This document shows, piece after piece, positions 31,380-41,085 of a DNA stretch of 64,000 nucleotides. This DNA is from an uncultured Pelagibacteraceae bacterium. GTDB lineage: Bacteria; Pseudomonadota; Alphaproteobacteria; Pelagibacterales; Pelagibacteraceae. The number at the start of each line of letters is the position of its first letter. Positions within the stretch are counted from its first letter, which is position 1. The stretch spans positions 1-64,000 of the forward strand of contig CACFNI010000006.1 in the NCBI GenBank assembly GCA_902567765.1, given 5' to 3'. Under the pieces are notes generated by a model. That model worked only from the letters and a program-made list of their open reading frames with translations, had not been told where the DNA came from and did no database searches. The translations under genes and the position numbers were made by a program.

Positions 31380-32561
31380 TTATAGTTTTTTTTTATGAAA
31401 ATTAATAAATCTTTCGACATTTGACTTATTAAAAGTTTTATTTTCCTCAAATGAAACCTTCTTCATTGAATAAGCAGAGCTTTTTGTTTGTCTTGAAATA
31501 ATTGTTATATTTCCTTTGTATAACTTTAGTTTTACCAAGCCATTTACTTTATTTTTTTTCAAATCTACAATTTTTTGAATTTTATATCTTTCTTTTGAAT
31601 ACCAGTATCCATTGTAAATTAATTCAGCATAACGCGGCATGACTTGATCTTTCTTGTGCATTGTTTTTTTGTCTAAAGTAACAGACTCAATTGCTCTGTG
31701 TGCTACCATTAGTATAGTTCCGCCTGGAGTTTCATATATACCTCTAGATTTTATCCCAATAAACCTATTTTCGACTAAATCAACTCTGCCAATTCCATTT
31801 TTTCCTGCAATATTATTTAGTTTTTCTAAAAGTTTTCCTGGCGATAATTTTTTTCCATTTACAGAAATAGGGTCTCCATTTTTGAAACCAACACTCACGA
31901 TTGTTTGCTTATTCGGAGATTTTTCAAGAGAGTTAGTTCTTTGAAAAATATACTCAGGGGCTGGGTTTTTTGGATTTTCTAAAACTTTTCCTTCAGTTGA
32001 TGTATGAAAAATATTATCATCTATTGAAAATGGCGGTGACCCTTTCTTATCTTTTGGAATAGTAATATTTTTTTTTCTTGCATATTTAATTAAATCACTT
32101 CTAGAACTTAAATCCCATTCTCGCCAAGGAGCAATTATTTTAATTTTAGGTCCAAAATAATAATAGCCTAACTCAAATCTAACTTGGTCATTTCCTTTAC
32201 CTGTAGATCCATGCGAAACAGCATAAGCTTTAAATTTTTTTGCAATTGCTATTTGTCTTTTAGCAATCAAAGGTCTAGCTATTGAAGTTCCGAGCAAGTA
32301 AACACCTTCGTACATAGCATGACCTCTTAACATTGGAAAAACATAATCTTTGACAAAAATATTTTTAAGATCTTCGATAATTATTTTTTTAACACCTAAT
32401 TTTTTTGCGTTTTTATATATTTTTATTTTATCAATTTTCTGACCAATATCTGCGGTATAGCAAATTACCTCAGCATTATAGTTTTCTTGTAGCCACTTTA
32501 AAATTATAGATGTATCTAAACCTCCCGAGTAAGCGAGAACAATTCTTTTTTTAAATTTCAT
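31380..32561 (-). CDS. argG: Argininosuccinate synthase
   Basis: RIVLAYSGGLDTSIILKWLQE; SHGSTGKGNDQVRFE; RGIYETPGGTILMVAHRAIES. Confidence 0.97.
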   Translation of the reverse strand: MKFKKRIVLAYSGGLDTSIILKWLQENYNAEVICYTADIGQKIDKIKIYKNAKKLGVKKIIIEDLKNIFVKDYVFPMLRGHAMYEGVYLLGTSIARPLIAKRQIAIAKKFKAYAVSHGSTGKGNDQVRFELGYYYFGPKIKIIAPWREWDLSSRSDLIKYARKKNITIPKDKKGSPPFSIDDNIFHTSTEGKVLENPKNPAPEYIFQRTNSLEKSPNKQTIVSVGFKNGDPISVNGKKLSPGKLLEKLNNIAGKNGIGRVDLVENRFIGIKSRGIYETPGGTILMVAHRAIESVTLDKKTMHKKDQVMPRYAELIYNGYWYSKERYKIQKIVDLKKNKVNGLVKLKLYKGNITIISRQTKSSAYSMKKVSFEENKTFNKSNVERFINFHKKKL

Positions 32562-32569
32562 TTATTTTT

Positions 32570-33076
32570 TTAACTACAACTTTTTTTTGCGGAATTGTAA
32601 GCTTTTGTAAATCCTAGCAGAGAATAATGATCAATAGTTTGTGAACCTTTTTGATTGTAACCAGTAACCATAATTCTTGATCCCCTTTTCATGGTTTTAA
32701 TCATTTTTTTTTCTTTTGCATTATTAGCGATCCAAGCAAAATTATCTTGAGAGATATCAAATTTATATTTGTATTTTCCAGACCTTGCCATGATAGAATT
32801 TTTTTTATTATATTCATATCCAGATGTAATACTTATCTCATCAGAAATTTTTTCGTTTGGTCTAAAAGTTACAAAAAGTCGTGCTTCTCTAGAATCTTTT
32901 TTTGGGGCTTGCAAAATTGGAACAGATTGAGCAAAACAAACTTTGCCGTTTTGATTATTAACGACATAAGTCTCCCAATCTTTGTTTTTTAAAACTTTTT
33001 TTATTTCCTCTGCATTAACGAGACTCATGTTAAGCAGTATAAAGGATACTAATATTAAATTTTTAATTATGGACAT
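32570..33076 (-). CDS. Invasion-associated locus B (IalB) family protein
   Basis: Signal peptide; DWETYVVNNQNGKVCFAQSVP...RLFVTFRP; C-terminal IDHYSLLGFTKAYNSAKKSC. Confidence 0.8.
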   Translation of the reverse strand: MSIIKNLILVSFILLNMSLVNAEEIKKVLKNKDWETYVVNNQNGKVCFAQSVPILQAPKKDSREARLFVTFRPNEKISDEISITSGYEYNKKNSIMARSGKYKYKFDISQDNFAWIANNAKEKKMIKTMKRGSRIMVTGYNQKGSQTIDHYSLLGFTKAYNSAKKSCS

Positions 33077-34104
33077 GGATTTGGATATATTTTTTGTATT
33101 TTATTAATTTCTTTAATAATTTCATCTGTTAATTTTACATTTACACTTTCTATATCAGTTTTCAACTGCTGCATTGTTGTAGCGCCAATAATTACGCTAG
33201 TTACAAATGGTTGAATTTCACAGAACTTTAAAGACATTTGAGCCATATCAATGTTATTTTTTTTTGATATTTGATAGTATGCCTCAACAGCTTTTTCTGC
33301 GTTTGGTTTGTTATATCTTGTCCAAAAATCCCCATCATGATCTAACCTTGAATTTTTTGGAATTTTATTATTTCTATATTTTCCAGTTAAATATCCTATT
33401 GCTAGAGGTGAATATGCTAACAGTCCTATTTTATCACGAATGGAAATTTCAGCTAAACCTACTTCATAAGTCCTATTTAATAAATTATAGGGATTTTGGA
33501 CAGACATCATTCTTGGAAGATTTTTTTCTTTTGCAATTTCTAGAAACTTTTTAGTTCCCCATGGTGTCTCATTTGATAATCCTATGTATCTTATTTTGCC
33601 AGCATCAATGAATTTTTTCAAAGTTCCTAAAATATCCTCAAATTTATTCCAATTACCATCATCATTATGTTCATATCCAAGTCTTCCGAACATATTGGTA
33701 TTTCTTTCGGGCCAGTGTAGCTGATAAAGATCAATGAAATCAGTCTGTAATCTTTTTAAACTTCCCTCTAATGCTTCTGTAATATTTTTTATTCCGTATT
33801 GGTTTCCTCCACCTCTCACATAAGATCTCATAGGACCACAAACTTTAGTAGCAATAATTACTTCATTTCTTTTTTTCGTTTTTTTAAACCAATTTCCTAT
33901 AATTAATTCTGTATGACCGAAAGTTTCAGGTTTAGGAGGGATTGAATATAGTTCAGCAGTATCCCAAAAATTTACTCCTTTATTCACAGCATAATCCATC
34001 TGTTCAAAAGCTTCATCTTGAGTATTTTGTTCTCCCCAAGTCATTGTACCGAGACATATTGTGCTTACATTTAAGTCAGTATTTCCTAGTTTTTTATAGT
34101 TCAT
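33067..34104 (-). CDS. Aldo/keto reductase
   Basis: YKKLGNTDLNVSTICLGTMTWGEQN; FWDTAELYS; DLYQLHWPERN; LLAYSPLAIGYLTGKY. Confidence 0.94.
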   Translation of the reverse strand: MNYKKLGNTDLNVSTICLGTMTWGEQNTQDEAFEQMDYAVNKGVNFWDTAELYSIPPKPETFGHTELIIGNWFKKTKKRNEVIIATKVCGPMRSYVRGGGNQYGIKNITEALEGSLKRLQTDFIDLYQLHWPERNTNMFGRLGYEHNDDGNWNKFEDILGTLKKFIDAGKIRYIGLSNETPWGTKKFLEIAKEKNLPRMMSVQNPYNLLNRTYEVGLAEISIRDKIGLLAYSPLAIGYLTGKYRNNKIPKNSRLDHDGDFWTRYNKPNAEKAVEAYYQISKKNNIDMAQMSLKFCEIQPFVTSVIIGATTMQQLKTDIESVNVKLTDEIIKEINKIQKIYPNPCP

Positions 34105-34163
34105 AAAAATTACAATTATTTTGACTTCTTGAATATTTATTAAAAAATTACTATATATAATTA

Positions 34164-34919
34164 ATGGATTTTAATAGACAAAATATTTTTCAAGCAACTA
34201 CTACTAAAAAGTCTGTAGTTTGGGATGAAGGTTTAAGATCATACATGCTCAAAGTTTACAACTATATGGCAACTGGTATTTTGTTAACAGGAATTATAGC
34301 TCTCATCTCTTTTAAAACTTCAGTTGTTACAGATTTAAACGGAGCAATAACTGGATTTACGAGTTTTGGAAATGCTTTATTTTTTTCAGGTCTTAAATGG
34401 ATAGTTATGTTAGCGCCTCTTGGTGTTGTCTTTTACATGAGTTTTGGAATAAATAAAATGAGCTCCGCAAAAGCACAGACTGTTTTTTGGATTTTTGCGT
34501 CTTTAATGGGACTATCGTTATCATGGATTTTGTTAGTTTATACTGGAGTAAGTGTAGCAAGAGTTTTTTTTATTACCTCAGCAACATTTGGTGCTATGAG
34601 CCTATACGGATACACAACTAAGAGAGATCTTACTAAGCTTGGATCTTTTTTATTTATGGGTTTAATTGGAATTATAATTGCTTCACTGGTGAATATTTTT
34701 TTAAAGTCTTCAATGATGTATTTTATAATTTCAATTTTGGGAGTTCTTATATTTGTAGGTTTAACAGCTTATGATACTCAAAAAATTAAAAATATGTATG
34801 CAGCAACTGACAGCGGAGAGATTATTGGAAAAAAAGCTGTCATGGGAGCTTTAACTCTTTATTTAGACTTCATAAATCTTTTTATAATGCTCTTAAGGCT
34901 TTTCGGTCAGAGAAGATAA
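34164..34919 (+). CDS. BAX inhibitor-1 (YbhL/TMBIM-like) membrane protein
   Basis: LRSYMLKVYNYMATGILLTGI; TKRDLTKLGSFLFMGLIGII; TAYDTQKIKNMY; LTLYLDFINLFIMLLRLFG. Confidence 0.93.
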   Translation: MDFNRQNIFQATTTKKSVVWDEGLRSYMLKVYNYMATGILLTGIIALISFKTSVVTDLNGAITGFTSFGNALFFSGLKWIVMLAPLGVVFYMSFGINKMSSAKAQTVFWIFASLMGLSLSWILLVYTGVSVARVFFITSATFGAMSLYGYTTKRDLTKLGSFLFMGLIGIIIASLVNIFLKSSMMYFIISILGVLIFVGLTAYDTQKIKNMYAATDSGEIIGKKAVMGALTLYLDFINLFIMLLRLFGQRR

Positions 34920-35264
34920 TTAACCAGTTAATTTTTTCCAATTAGTATTTCTCAACATACTATCTAAATTATTAGAATTTTTAAGAATTTTACCTCTTGA
35001 GTCAGTTACTGTATATTTTAGGTTTTTATTACTTGGCTTAAGATTTTTGCATATTTTGTACATTGCATTTTCTGTAGAATTCTTAAACACATCAAAACCA
35101 ATCTGTCTGCTTGATATTGTGAGACCATAATCTTTCCAAGATCCCTTAGATACCATTTGAGCGTATAAATTTAAAATGATCTTCAATTCATCTCTCTCAA
35201 AAAAATATTTTCTTTCCACATTCTTTGATGAATTGTTAATAACTAATTTTAAATTTCTATTCAT
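34920..35264 (-). CDS. DUF2794 family protein
   Basis: FFERDELKIILNLYAQMVSKGSWKDYGLTISSRQIGFDVF resembles this alphaproteobacterial family. Confidence 0.7.
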   Translation of the reverse strand: MNRNLKLVINNSSKNVERKYFFERDELKIILNLYAQMVSKGSWKDYGLTISSRQIGFDVFKNSTENAMYKICKNLKPSNKNLKYTVTDSRGKILKNSNNLDSMLRNTNWKKLTG

Positions 35265-35808
35265 TAATCTTATGTTTGCTTATCAATGGAACCTGAAATG
35301 CTGTAAATATAAAAGTTATTGGTAATAATCCCCATACTTTAAAATTAACCCAAAATTCCTCAGATTGTGTTCTCCACACAAGCTCGTTTAATATAGCAAT
35401 AAAGAAAAAAAAATACATCCATCTTTTATTTAATAATTCCCAACCTTGATGGGTTATTGATATAGATTTTCCCATAAGTTTTTTTAAAATAGGTTCATCA
35501 GTAAAAAATTTTCCAAAAAGTAAAGTCAAACCAAATAATATATTTATAATCGTTGGTTTAATATAAATAAAAACAGCATTATCAAAATAGATTGTAAGAC
35601 CACCAAAAAACGTTATTAAAATTCCACTTATTAATGGAACCATTGGTATTTTTTTTTCAATAAACCATACGATAAGTAAAGAAATTACTGTTGCTAAGAT
35701 GAATGGGGGAATTGCAATTTTGAGATTTTTGTCGCTGTTATAATAAAAAAAGAAAAAGACAACCAAGGGTCCAAAATCTGTGACAAATTTAACAAAAGAT
35801 TTATTCAC
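35257..35808 (-). CDS. Septation protein A / YciB family
   Basis: DFGPLVVFFFFYYN; ISGILITFFGGLTIYFDNAVFIYIKPTIINILFGLTLLFG; NELVWRTQSEEFWVNFKVWGLLPITFIFTAFQVPLI. Confidence 0.92.
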   Translation of the reverse strand: MNKSFVKFVTDFGPLVVFFFFYYNSDKNLKIAIPPFILATVISLLIVWFIEKKIPMVPLISGILITFFGGLTIYFDNAVFIYIKPTIINILFGLTLLFGKFFTDEPILKKLMGKSISITHQGWELLNKRWMYFFFFIAILNELVWRTQSEEFWVNFKVWGLLPITFIFTAFQVPLISKHKINE

Positions 35809-35887
35809 CCATAGATATTAACATATTAATAAAAGTTTTATAATTTTTTTTATTGATTTTTATTTTTAAATATCCATATTTATATTA

Positions 35888-36208
35888 ATGCCAGTACAAA
35901 AAGCAAAATTTTCCATTGGAGATGTAGTAAAGCATAAGCACTTTGATTTCAGAGGAGTTATTTATGATGTAGATTTTGAGTTTAATAACTCTGAAGAATG
36001 GTATCAATCTATTCCTAAAAATGTAAGACCAAGGAAAGATCAACCGTTTTATCACTTATTGGCAGAAAATGATGAAATAACATATGAAGCGTATGTTTCA
36101 GAACAGAATTTACTTAATGACGATTCAGATGAACCTATAAAGCATCCTTTAATTAATGAAATATTTTCAGGTAAAAAAGGCTCTACTTATTTTAAGCAAT
36201 CTAATTAG
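35888..36208 (+). CDS. hspQ: HspQ (hemimethylated-DNA-binding / heat shock) protein
   Basis: KFSIGDVVKHKHFDFRGVIYDVDFEF...RPRKDQPFYHLLAENDEITYEAYVSEQNL. Confidence 0.93.
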   Translation: MPVQKAKFSIGDVVKHKHFDFRGVIYDVDFEFNNSEEWYQSIPKNVRPRKDQPFYHLLAENDEITYEAYVSEQNLLNDDSDEPIKHPLINEIFSGKKGSTYFKQSN

Positions 36209-36274
36209 TTAAGGGCCACTTTTTAAACACATTTATCGCAAACCTTAGACATAAGATTATTATAGATTATTCTT

Positions 36275-36339
36275 AATTCTGGTCAGGAATGCATAAACTT
36301 CCCTTATTATTATCTCCCTCAGCATTCTTGATCAGAGTT
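36275..36339 (+). ncRNA. Candidate structured RNA: 18-bp hairpin between hspQ and ccmC
   Basis: AATTCTGGTCAGGAATGC (36275-36292) pairs with GCATTCTTGATCAGAGTT (36322-36339), uninterrupted apart from three G-U wobbles; the wobbles only pair in a plus-strand transcript. Confidence 0.5.
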
Positions 36340-36391
36340 TTCTAAAATATTAATTTAAAAAATCTTCTTTGGTAATATAATTAATTTCAAA

Positions 36392-37099
36392 ATGTTTAAA
36401 CTTTTAAAGCCAGGTAAAATATTTGAAATTTCATCGAAATTAACAAAATATATATTTATTTTGTTTATCATAGTTTTATCAATTGGACTTACTGAGGCCT
36501 TAATTTTATCTCCTGAGGATTATAAACAAAGTCATTCAGTTAGAATAATGTATGTTCATGTCCCGGCTGCATGGATGGCTTTAGGCATATTTTCAGTTTT
36601 AGCGTTTTTATCTTTAAGTATTTTTATTTTCAAAAATAAAAATTTTTTTTTAATATCAAAAAGCTTAGCTCCATCAGGATTTATCTTTAGCATAATTGCT
36701 TTAGTAACAGGATCAATATGGGGAAAGCCAACTTGGGGAACATGGTGGGCTTGGGATGCAAGAATTACATCTATGTTAATCTTAGCTTTATTCTACCTTA
36801 TCTACTTGTTATCTTGGAAAGTAATTGAGAATAAAGATAGAGCAATAAAAATAAGTTCCTTAATTGCGATTATTGGCGCAATAAACATTCCCATAATTAA
36901 GTTTTCTGTTAATTGGTGGAATACCTTACATCAAGGTCAGTCAATAAAAATTTTAAGTGATTCAACTATTCATTCATCTATGCTATTACCATTATTTATA
37001 ATGACTGCGGCATTTGCCCTATTCTCCTTATTAATTTTTTTGATGAAATTTAATACGGAAATGATAAGGATAAAAAATAAAGGATTAGATAGATTATGA
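36392..37099 (+). CDS. ccmC: Heme exporter / cytochrome c biogenesis CcmC
   Basis: RIMYVHVPAAWMALGIF; GSIWGKPTWGTWWAWDARITSMLIL; HQGQSI. Confidence 0.96.
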   Translation: MFKLLKPGKIFEISSKLTKYIFILFIIVLSIGLTEALILSPEDYKQSHSVRIMYVHVPAAWMALGIFSVLAFLSLSIFIFKNKNFFLISKSLAPSGFIFSIIALVTGSIWGKPTWGTWWAWDARITSMLILALFYLIYLLSWKVIENKDRAIKISSLIAIIGAINIPIIKFSVNWWNTLHQGQSIKILSDSTIHSSMLLPLFIMTAAFALFSLLIFLMKFNTEMIRIKNKGLDRL

Positions 37100-37329
37100 T
37101 CAATGAAATAATTTCAATGAAAGGGTATGGGCTGTATGTCTGGTCTTCATTTTTTTTTACCCTAGCAAGTTTCTTTTCATTATATTTATTAACGAAACTT
37201 GAACTTTTGAAAGAACAGAAAAAATATATTCTTAAATTTGGATCCTTAAGTGAAGAAAAGATAGAAATCGCCAAGGATCAAAAGATAAATAAAGAAATAC
37301 TGTTAAATAATTCAATTACTAAAATTTAA
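37096..37329 (+). CDS. ccmD: Heme exporter protein CcmD
   Basis: Short protein with a single TM helix ([21 protein letters not shown]) between ccmC and ccmE. Confidence 0.82.
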   Translation: MINEIISMKGYGLYVWSSFFFTLASFFSLYLLTKLELLKEQKKYILKFGSLSEEKIEIAKDQKINKEILLNNSITKI

Positions 37330-37343
37330 CCTATTATCCTAAA

Positions 37344-37760
37344 ATGGTAAAAAAGGTTAAATTAAGAATTTTATTTCTATTAGCAATTATTTTATCAGCG
37401 ATACTATCAGTTTTTCTAATTTTAAAATCATTAGAAAAAGATGTAGTTTTTTTTCTTTCCCCTACCGATGTTAGGGATTTAAAAACTATAGATACTAAAA
37501 AAATTAGAGTTGGTGGGATGGTTAAAGACAAATCAATAAGTATTAGCTCTGATAAAATAAATTTTGTTATAACAGATTTTAAAAATGAGATTAGTGTAAG
37601 TTATTCAGGATCAGTGCCAAATTTATTTGCCGAAAATAAAGGAGTTGTAGCAGAGGGATTTTTAGAAGATAGAAATTATTTTAAAGCGGTAAAAATTTTA
37701 GCTAAACATGATGAAAATTATATGCCACCAGAAGTAAAAGAAGCTTTAGGAGAAAAATAA
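37344..37760 (+). CDS. ccmE: Cytochrome c-type biogenesis protein CcmE
   Basis: [62 protein letters not shown]. Confidence 0.95.
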   Translation: MVKKVKLRILFLLAIILSAILSVFLILKSLEKDVVFFLSPTDVRDLKTIDTKKIRVGGMVKDKSISISSDKINFVITDFKNEISVSYSGSVPNLFAENKGVVAEGFLEDRNYFKAVKILAKHDENYMPPEVKEALGEK

Positions 37761-37761
37761 A

Positions 37762-39639
37762 TTGTTAGCTAATCATATAGGTTTTTATTCTTTGATAATG
37801 GGACTTATAAGTTCGATTTTAATTTTTACAATATCTTTAAAAAGTTATTACTTAAAAGCTATAGATAAACGAATTTTCTCTTTATCTTTTTTACAACTTT
37901 TTTTTGTAATTATTAGTTTTACTAGTTTAGTAATTTGTTTTGTTATATCTGATTTTAGCAATGAAACTGTTTTTAATAATTCACATACTAATAAACCAAT
38001 TTTTTACAAGATATCGGGCACATGGGGAAATCACGAGGGAAGCTTGTTACTTTGGTTACTAGTTTTAACTTTATTTTTATTTTTATTTTTAATTAATTCT
38101 AGAGACGAGCCAAAACAATACAGGGTTTTAACTTTGGTTTTTCAACAAGTTATTATAATAGGTTTTTTCTCTTTTGTTTTGTTTACTTCAAATCCTTTTA
38201 ATTATTTATTTCCTAGACCAAGTGAAGGACTAGGACTTAATCCAATTTTACAGGACCCAGCTTTAGCTATTCATCCTCCAATTTTGTATGTGGGTTATGT
38301 GGGAACATCACTAATATTTTCTGCAACACTTGCAGCAGTAGTTGAAAATTATATTTCTAAAGATTGGGCAAAAAATATTAAATTATGGGTTTTAATATCT
38401 TGGGTTTTTTTAACTATCGGCATCATGCTAGGCTCTATTTGGGCGTATTACGAACTTGGATGGGGAGGTTTTTGGTTTTGGGATCCTGTCGAAAATGTTT
38501 CTTTGATGCCTTGGATTTGCTTAACAGCTTTAATTCATTGCATTCTAGTTTTTGAAAAAAGGGAAATTTTAAAATCCTGGACAATAATTCTATCTATAGC
38601 AACCTTTACTTTAAGCATGTGTGGGACTTTTTTAGTAAGATCTGGGATATTAAATTCTGTACACACTTTTGCAAATGACCCATCAAGAGGTATTTTTATT
38701 TTAAGTTTCTTATTTTTATTAATATTTTTATCACTTATAATTTTTTTCTTTTTTAATAAAGAAAAACAAAATGATAGCAGAAAAGTTTATTTTTTAAGTA
38801 AAGAAGTTTCGGTTTTAATAAATAACTGGTTTTTAATGTATTTTTTGTCTGTGATTTTAATTGGTACTGTATATCCTATTTTTTTAGAGGTTCTTAGTGA
38901 CAGTAAAATATCTGTAGGACCACCATTTTATAATCAGCTCATAGTACCTCTTTTAATTTTTTTCTTAGTTTTTATGTCTATTGGTCCTAATTTTAAATGG
39001 ATAAGAGAAACAAACATAAATAATAAATTTCAACTTTTTACTTTGTTTTTATTTTCTTTATTTTTATCGTATTTTCTATTTTATAAATTTGGTCAATCAA
39101 GTTTAACAAATATTCTTTTGTTATCAGCATCCCTTTATTTATTTTTTGTAACTGTAAAAGATCTTTTTTCAAAAAATTTATATAATTTTTCAAAGAAAAT
39201 AGCACATTTTGGTTTTAGTCTTTTAATTTTAAGCATTGTGCTTAATGCTATTTTATCTAAAGAGATAACAGTAAATCTAAGGGTTGGAGATAAAATTAAT
39301 TTTGAAAATGAAAAAATTAGTTTCAGTTCTCTAAAAAGTATTGAAAAAGAAAACTACCAGTCAATAGTAGGATCTTTCAAAATAGAGGATAAAAAAAAAA
39401 CCTATGAGTTTAATCCAGAGCTAAGAATTTATGATCAACCCGTAATAATTACTAGTGAGGCCGATATTAAAATAAGCTTATTTGAGGACAAATTTTTAGT
39501 AATGAATACAATAAAAGGAGAGGAATATTTTAATGTAAGATATCAAATTAAGCCATTTATGATTTGGATTTGGATATCTACTTTATTATTAGCTGTTGCA
39601 GGTTTCTTAAGTTTATATAATAGATTTCATGAAAAATAA
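37762..39639 (+). CDS. ccmF: Cytochrome c-type biogenesis protein CcmF (TTG start)
   Basis: KISGTWGNHEGSLLLWLL; NPILQDPALAIHPPILYVGYVG; WAYYELGWGGFWFWDPVENVSLMPW. Confidence 0.96.
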   Translation: MLANHIGFYSLIMGLISSILIFTISLKSYYLKAIDKRIFSLSFLQLFFVIISFTSLVICFVISDFSNETVFNNSHTNKPIFYKISGTWGNHEGSLLLWLLVLTLFLFLFLINSRDEPKQYRVLTLVFQQVIIIGFFSFVLFTSNPFNYLFPRPSEGLGLNPILQDPALAIHPPILYVGYVGTSLIFSATLAAVVENYISKDWAKNIKLWVLISWVFLTIGIMLGSIWAYYELGWGGFWFWDPVENVSLMPWICLTALIHCILVFEKREILKSWTIILSIATFTLSMCGTFLVRSGILNSVHTFANDPSRGIFILSFLFLLIFLSLIIFFFFNKEKQNDSRKVYFLSKEVSVLINNWFLMYFLSVILIGTVYPIFLEVLSDSKISVGPPFYNQLIVPLLIFFLVFMSIGPNFKWIRETNINNKFQLFTLFLFSLFLSYFLFYKFGQSSLTNILLLSASLYLFFVTVKDLFSKNLYNFSKKIAHFGFSLLILSIVLNAILSKEITVNLRVGDKINFENEKISFSSLKSIEKENYQSIVGSFKIEDKKKTYEFNPELRIYDQPVIITSEADIKISLFEDKFLVMNTIKGEEYFNVRYQIKPFMIWIWISTLLLAVAGFLSLYNRFHEK

Positions 39640-40150
39640 AATTCTACTTACCGTACTAATAATTTTTTTAATTTTTTGTTTTGTAATATTTTTAAAAAGT
39701 TTAAATACTTCAAGTATTTATGTGCCGGCAAAATCTGAAAAAAGAGAATTACCTGAATTTATAGCAAAAGAACTTTTTTTAAATAAAGAAATTAACTCTA
39801 ACGAAATATTTAAAGATAGTGATTTTTATATTTTAAATATTTGGGCAAGTTGGTGTGCACCTTGTAGAGAGGAACATCCTCAATTAATGGAATTGAGCTC
39901 AAATTCCTCTGTAAAGATTATCGGATTAAATTACAAAGATAATCCAAAAAAAGCTAAGAAGTTTTTAAAAGAGCTAGGAAATCCTTTTTCTACAACAATA
40001 ATTGATAAAACTGGAATAATCGCAATAGAGTTTGGTGGTTATGGCATACCAGAAACTTTTATTATTAATAAAAATAAAAAAATTATAAAAACATTTATTG
40101 GAAATTTAACCGAGGATGCGCTTAAAGAAATAAATTCAATAATCAAATGA
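39629..40150 (+). CDS. ccmG: Thiol:disulfide interchange protein DsbE/CcmG
   Basis: LNIWASWCAPCREEHPQLMEL; GGYGIPETFIINK. Confidence 0.93.
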   Translation: MKNKILLTVLIIFLIFCFVIFLKSLNTSSIYVPAKSEKRELPEFIAKELFLNKEINSNEIFKDSDFYILNIWASWCAPCREEHPQLMELSSNSSVKIIGLNYKDNPKKAKKFLKELGNPFSTTIIDKTGIIAIEFGGYGIPETFIINKNKKIIKTFIGNLTEDALKEINSIIK

Positions 40151-40518
40151 AAATACTAAAATTTCTTTTCATAATATTTTTTATATTTAATACTTATAAT
40201 GCGGCTTTGGCTAAAAGTAATGATCAGTTAGAATTAAAGATTTCAAAAAATTTGAGATGTTTAATTTGTCAAGGTCAATCGATTTATGATTCTCAATCTG
40301 ATTTTGCGGTCAGTATGAAACTTCTTATAAAGAAAAAAATCAATGAAGGTTTAAATGAGAAAGAAATCTATGACTTACTGATAGAAAAATATGGAGAATG
40401 GATTGTCTACGACACAAGTTTGAACAAAAATACGTTTATTCTATGGGGATTGCCGGTATTGTTATTTTTAATAGGAGGTGCAATAATACTTAAAAAATTG
40501 GTATTTAGAAAAATTTAA
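40147..40518 (+). CDS. ccmH: Cytochrome c-type biogenesis protein CcmH (N-terminal type)
   Basis: ISKNLRCLICQGQSIYDSQSDFAVSMKLLIKKKINEG; YGEWIVYD. Confidence 0.94.
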   Translation: MKILKFLFIIFFIFNTYNAALAKSNDQLELKISKNLRCLICQGQSIYDSQSDFAVSMKLLIKKKINEGLNEKEIYDLLIEKYGEWIVYDTSLNKNTFILWGLPVLLFLIGGAIILKKLVFRKI

Positions 40519-40548
40519 TTGTATATATAAAAAAAATGTTAACTTTTT

Positions 40549-41076
40549 ATGAGAACAAAAATTATTAATAAATATTTTTTCTTTTTTATAATTTTTTTAT
40601 TAGTTTCATTACCTTTAAAAAGTGAAGAAACAAAAAAAATTTTAGATAAACAACATGAAATAAGTATTTTTACGGGCATGTTTGATTTTAGTGATGATGG
40701 AAAAAGTTCACAAATAATTGGTTTTCAACATCAAAATGAGAATCTTTTAAGAGATAGTTTTCTTGGAACATTATCGCCAGTTACAGGAGCATTAATCACT
40801 CAGGATAACGCAAGCTATTTTTATACAGGCGTACAAGCAATGTATAAAGTTGGTAATATTAATATTACACCAAGCTTTACACCTGGAGTGTACAATCAAG
40901 GAGACGGAAAGGATTTAGGACATTTAGTAGAATTTAAAAGTGAAGTTCAAATATCGTTAGAATTACCTCGAGAAAGTCAATTTGGAATCTCTTACAACCA
41001 TATATCTAATGCGAGTTTAGGAGACAAAAATCCTGGGGCAAATAGTTATATGTTTAATTTTCTTAAAAAGTTTTAA
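40549..41076 (+). CDS. PagL-like lipid A 3-O-deacylase family outer-membrane protein
   Basis: Signal peptide; C-terminal YNHISNASLGDKNPGANSYMFNFLKKF resembles the PagL HxSN...NPG motif. Confidence 0.68.
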   Translation: MRTKIINKYFFFFIIFLLVSLPLKSEETKKILDKQHEISIFTGMFDFSDDGKSSQIIGFQHQNENLLRDSFLGTLSPVTGALITQDNASYFYTGVQAMYKVGNINITPSFTPGVYNQGDGKDLGHLVEFKSEVQISLELPRESQFGISYNHISNASLGDKNPGANSYMFNFLKKF

Positions 41077-41085
41077 AAGTTTTAA

